A stretch of 64,000 bases of DNA from Lateolabrax maculatus. Its lineage: Eukaryota; Chordata; Actinopteri; Acropomatiformes; Lateolabracidae. Numbering within the stretch: position 1 is the stretch's first letter; every line of letters begins with the position of its first letter. The notes under the pieces were generated by a model, which was given only the letters and a program-made list of their open reading frames with translations, was not told the DNA's origin and searched no databases. The position numbers and the translations under genes were made by a program. The stretch is taken from contig CM062218.1 in assembly GCA_031216445.1 (NCBI GenBank), positions 11,890,001 through 11,954,000 on the forward strand. The letters run 5' to 3'. Positions 61,561-64,000 of the stretch are shown here, in pieces.

Positions 61561-63963
61561 TAGTAGGACATTTTACAGAAAATAAATTGAGAAACTGTTT
61601 GTTGAGTTAATGGTTAAAGTTCTCCATTGATAGTCTGGCTGTCCTGTGTTGACTGAAGCTAAAGGAATACACCTAAGCATGACGTTCAGTAGCTCAGACA
61701 AACAGCCTCTCTGTTATTCCTTGACAGCATGTTACCAGGACATGCATGATGCCATGCGGAGCAAATTAGTTTGCTCTCCTTATCATCCAGTTTTAAGTTG
61801 ATTTGCTGAACTTAACTGGTTTGTTGAGGGATTACAGTAAAATTGTTGCTTGTAAATAATCATTTAATGGAAGAACAATGTGAGGGGAGTTCTAATAAGT
61901 GAGGTTAGTGGATGTTTCTGCTGTTGTGTCACCACACAGCTGTAAAACAGACTTAAATTAAGTGTAATTTCTTTTGCAGCCATGGAAATAAATGCCTCAT
62001 TCCCCAAAAAGCATTTATGTGCTTATTCTGTTTTCTGTTGAGTGAGTATTGGAGAGGGGGATATTTAAAATTTTTGGATGTGTCTGTTTGCTTACACTTG
62101 AGTTTTGTTTGGTAAGATTTGGGGTTTCAAGAATCAGCTGGCTTATATTGACCAGAGCAATAAAGCTGACCCGTTTTGCCGACACCACCTCCTGAAATTG
62201 GCAACTGTTTACCCATTGTAAGGAGTGAATAGTCAGTTTCAGCTCTAAACGCTTTGTTAGAGCTATGGCTATGCAACGTTAATGTATTGCTGCCACTGGG
62301 AAAAAAACAATTTTCTTCCTACCACAAGTACTTTCAGTTTGTAGCTTGTAGCATTTGTTTCTTGTTTTTACAACATACCACCACCAGAAAATGTTCTCGT
62401 TATAATAATGTATGAAAATGAGTTATAATGAGAAACTTGAAATTGTTATAACAAGATAAGCTGGTATTAAAACAAGGCTATAACTTTCATGTCGTATTAT
62501 TGAAAATGAAACGGACAACACAATAATAAACAAAACATATTGTTGTAACAATTTGAAAAGATTGTGACTATGTTTTTTCACTAGCAAACAAATCTGACCT
62601 ATTATGAAGAGAAATTTAGATTTTTTTCACGCAGCAGGATGTTGTCATACTATGCTCACCTACCTAAAGTGCAGACATCTGTCCCAAGGCGAGGTGTCTG
62701 CAGGTTTGACATAACCAGAGCTGCTGCTGACATGGCGGGTCACAGTGACAATGTCTTGCCAGACTGCTGCATCGGCTGGCAGATGGGCTGACAAAACTAA
62801 AGTGTAGGATTTATCCACCAGGTGGACCAAGTGACAATTTCATAATATAATTTCATATTATCATTGTGTACCGAGTGCTTTGAAGAGTGTGACTAAAATT
62901 CAGCTGTTTCTGAAACAACCATGTGAAACTCACCACCCCCCGCCCACTGGTTGCAAAACCACTCAGTCATCATGTGACTGTGAAACAGCATTTTTTTTGA
63001 TGATATCACTCTATGAAGTCCTAGATGTTGCTTTGGAGCTTTTATAAAGTATTGCATGTTCAAAAGTTGTATACGTGATCTTTAAAGTGATGGGTGTTTT
63101 CATTTTATTTTCACTCCATCTAAGACATCTCCCCAATCAAAGATCACAAATTCTCGCTTTTGACTTGTTTTGGCCCACATATTTTGAAAGGCTGACCATG
63201 GTATAGGCCCCACTGCTTTGTGCGGTAGTTACTGTTTTGTCACTGTGTTTCCTGTTGTTGTTCAGGCATGCACATAGCATGTTGTATATGGGTTTGTCGA
63301 GGTATTGTGCTACTTAATTGTGTTAATGTGGCTCTCTGTCTAGTCCACTCAATCCCTCCCTTTAACCTAATTCCCCTAGCGATAGCTATCAGCAGAAGCC
63401 ATAGGGATAGTAGCACTGTCTTTATCCACAGAGCCGGGGCGCCTCTCCTAAGAGGATTTGAAATCTCCCACGTAATGCCTGTAAAGCAAAACAATGCCTC
63501 AAACTGAATCACCACTGTCAAAAAAAAAACAAACAAAAAAAAAAACTAATCTTTACTTTTCAGACATGGAAGTGAAACTATTGTGGTTGTTGAATTGACT
63601 TTGTGCCCTTGTGAGATGAATGGCTGGCAGAGAGGTCACTGCCTTTTAATGTCCTTTACTAAAGTGACTTAACCTTTTTTTTTTCTTTTAAAAACAGTGT
63701 TATTTGGTTACCGTTTTTGACAGTTTTTGACTTCAGTCAGTTACTTTTTTTAGTCATTACCGCCACCGTATCAGTGTTTTAAGACACATACATTTGTTGT
63801 TAAAATATAAGAGAAGGCTGTCTATTGAACTAGCTGTTAGTGTCCCATTCTCTTGACTGCATGGTGTGTTACTATGGAGGTAATCCATTTTACACAGATA
63901 AAAAGACCAGTACTAATTACACTCAGTGTTATGAATTTTTGCAAAGTCATACTTTAGTAGAGT

Positions 63964-64000
63964 AGAGCTGAAACAATTGATAAATAATCAGAAACTAATG
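63964..64000 (+). mobile_element. Start of another interspersed repeat, cut by the window edge
   Basis: GAGCTGAAACAATTGATAAA followed by AATCAG resembles the left end of the GCTGCAAC/ATTAATC family. Only 37 bases are visible. Confidence 0.35.

Larger units (their letters stand above)
60255..63963. other. Presumed intron of the unidentified right-hand gene
   Basis: 3.7 kb with no convincing coding exon on either strand. It includes degraded ATTAATC-type repeat stretches at about 61180-61560 and poly-A at about 63521-63545. A short open segment at about 63431-63472, flanked by CCACAG and GTAATG, was considered and not called. Confidence 0.45.

Noticed and set aside
63431..63472. Possible short exon between CCACAG and GTAATG
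   Set aside because: The open segment is only about 42 bases, with no family match and no partner exon in the window.
1..64000. Prokaryotic operons, CRISPR arrays, prophage or defence systems
   Set aside because: All genes are spliced vertebrate genes; no array of spaced repeats or bacterial gene was found on either strand.

Overview
This window is vertebrate nuclear DNA, almost certainly from a ray-finned (teleost) fish. Genes are split into short exons with GT-AG (once GC-AG) introns, AATAAA signals follow the stop codons, dinucleotide microsatellites are frequent, and several interspersed repeats have the look of common teleost elements. Six protein-coding genes could be joined exon by exon with all splice phases agreeing. 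A seventh is represented only by a probable non-coding first exon. I see no bacterial operon, CRISPR array or viral gene, and nothing I would call a new biological system. The notable items are unusual splice sites, promoter arrays, upstream ORFs and nested repeats.

Layout, left to right. (1) About 340-2826, plus strand: a tektin-family gene, 5' end incomplete. (2) 4037-7240, plus: STMND1, a myristoylation-type N terminus joined to a stathmin-like region. (3) 10109-18734, plus: RBM24, an RRM splicing and stability factor of muscle and heart, with a GC-rich promoter before it and a long 3' UTR after it. (4) 23.6-40.47 kb, plus: CAP2, a cyclase-associated actin regulator, with a non-coding first exon in a CpG-rich island and 12 coding exons. 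(5) 41910-43544, minus: AUNIP, the Aurora-A and ninein interacting protein, tail to tail with CAP2. (6) 45273-48008, plus: VPS28, an ESCRT-I subunit, head to head with AUNIP across a short shared promoter. (7) 51363-58742, plus: MAPK15 (ERK7/8), an atypical MAP kinase with a TEY activation loop. (8) About 60.0-60.25 kb: a CpG-rich promoter carrying a (GTGAC)6 array and a probable non-coding first exon of a gene that continues to the right.

STMND1, RBM24 and CAP2 are neighbours on human 6p22.3. VPS28 and MAPK15 both lie on human 8q24.3, and AUNIP on 1p36. The window therefore joins blocks that are separate in humans. The genes do not form a pathway. Tektin (axonemal microtubules), AUNIP (spindle pole) and MAPK15 (linked to cilia and autophagy in the literature) share a loose microtubule/centrosome theme, but nothing in the sequence ties them functionally.

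Introns and intergenic DNA hold TIR elements and other interspersed repeats. They include an inverted-repeat element in RBM24 intron 3, a TIR element with a possible tRNA-derived SINE inside it upstream of CAP2, at least four repeat copies inside CAP2 introns, and three copies of one CAGTGGTGGAA-type element. Repeat family names are not asserted, because no library could be searched.
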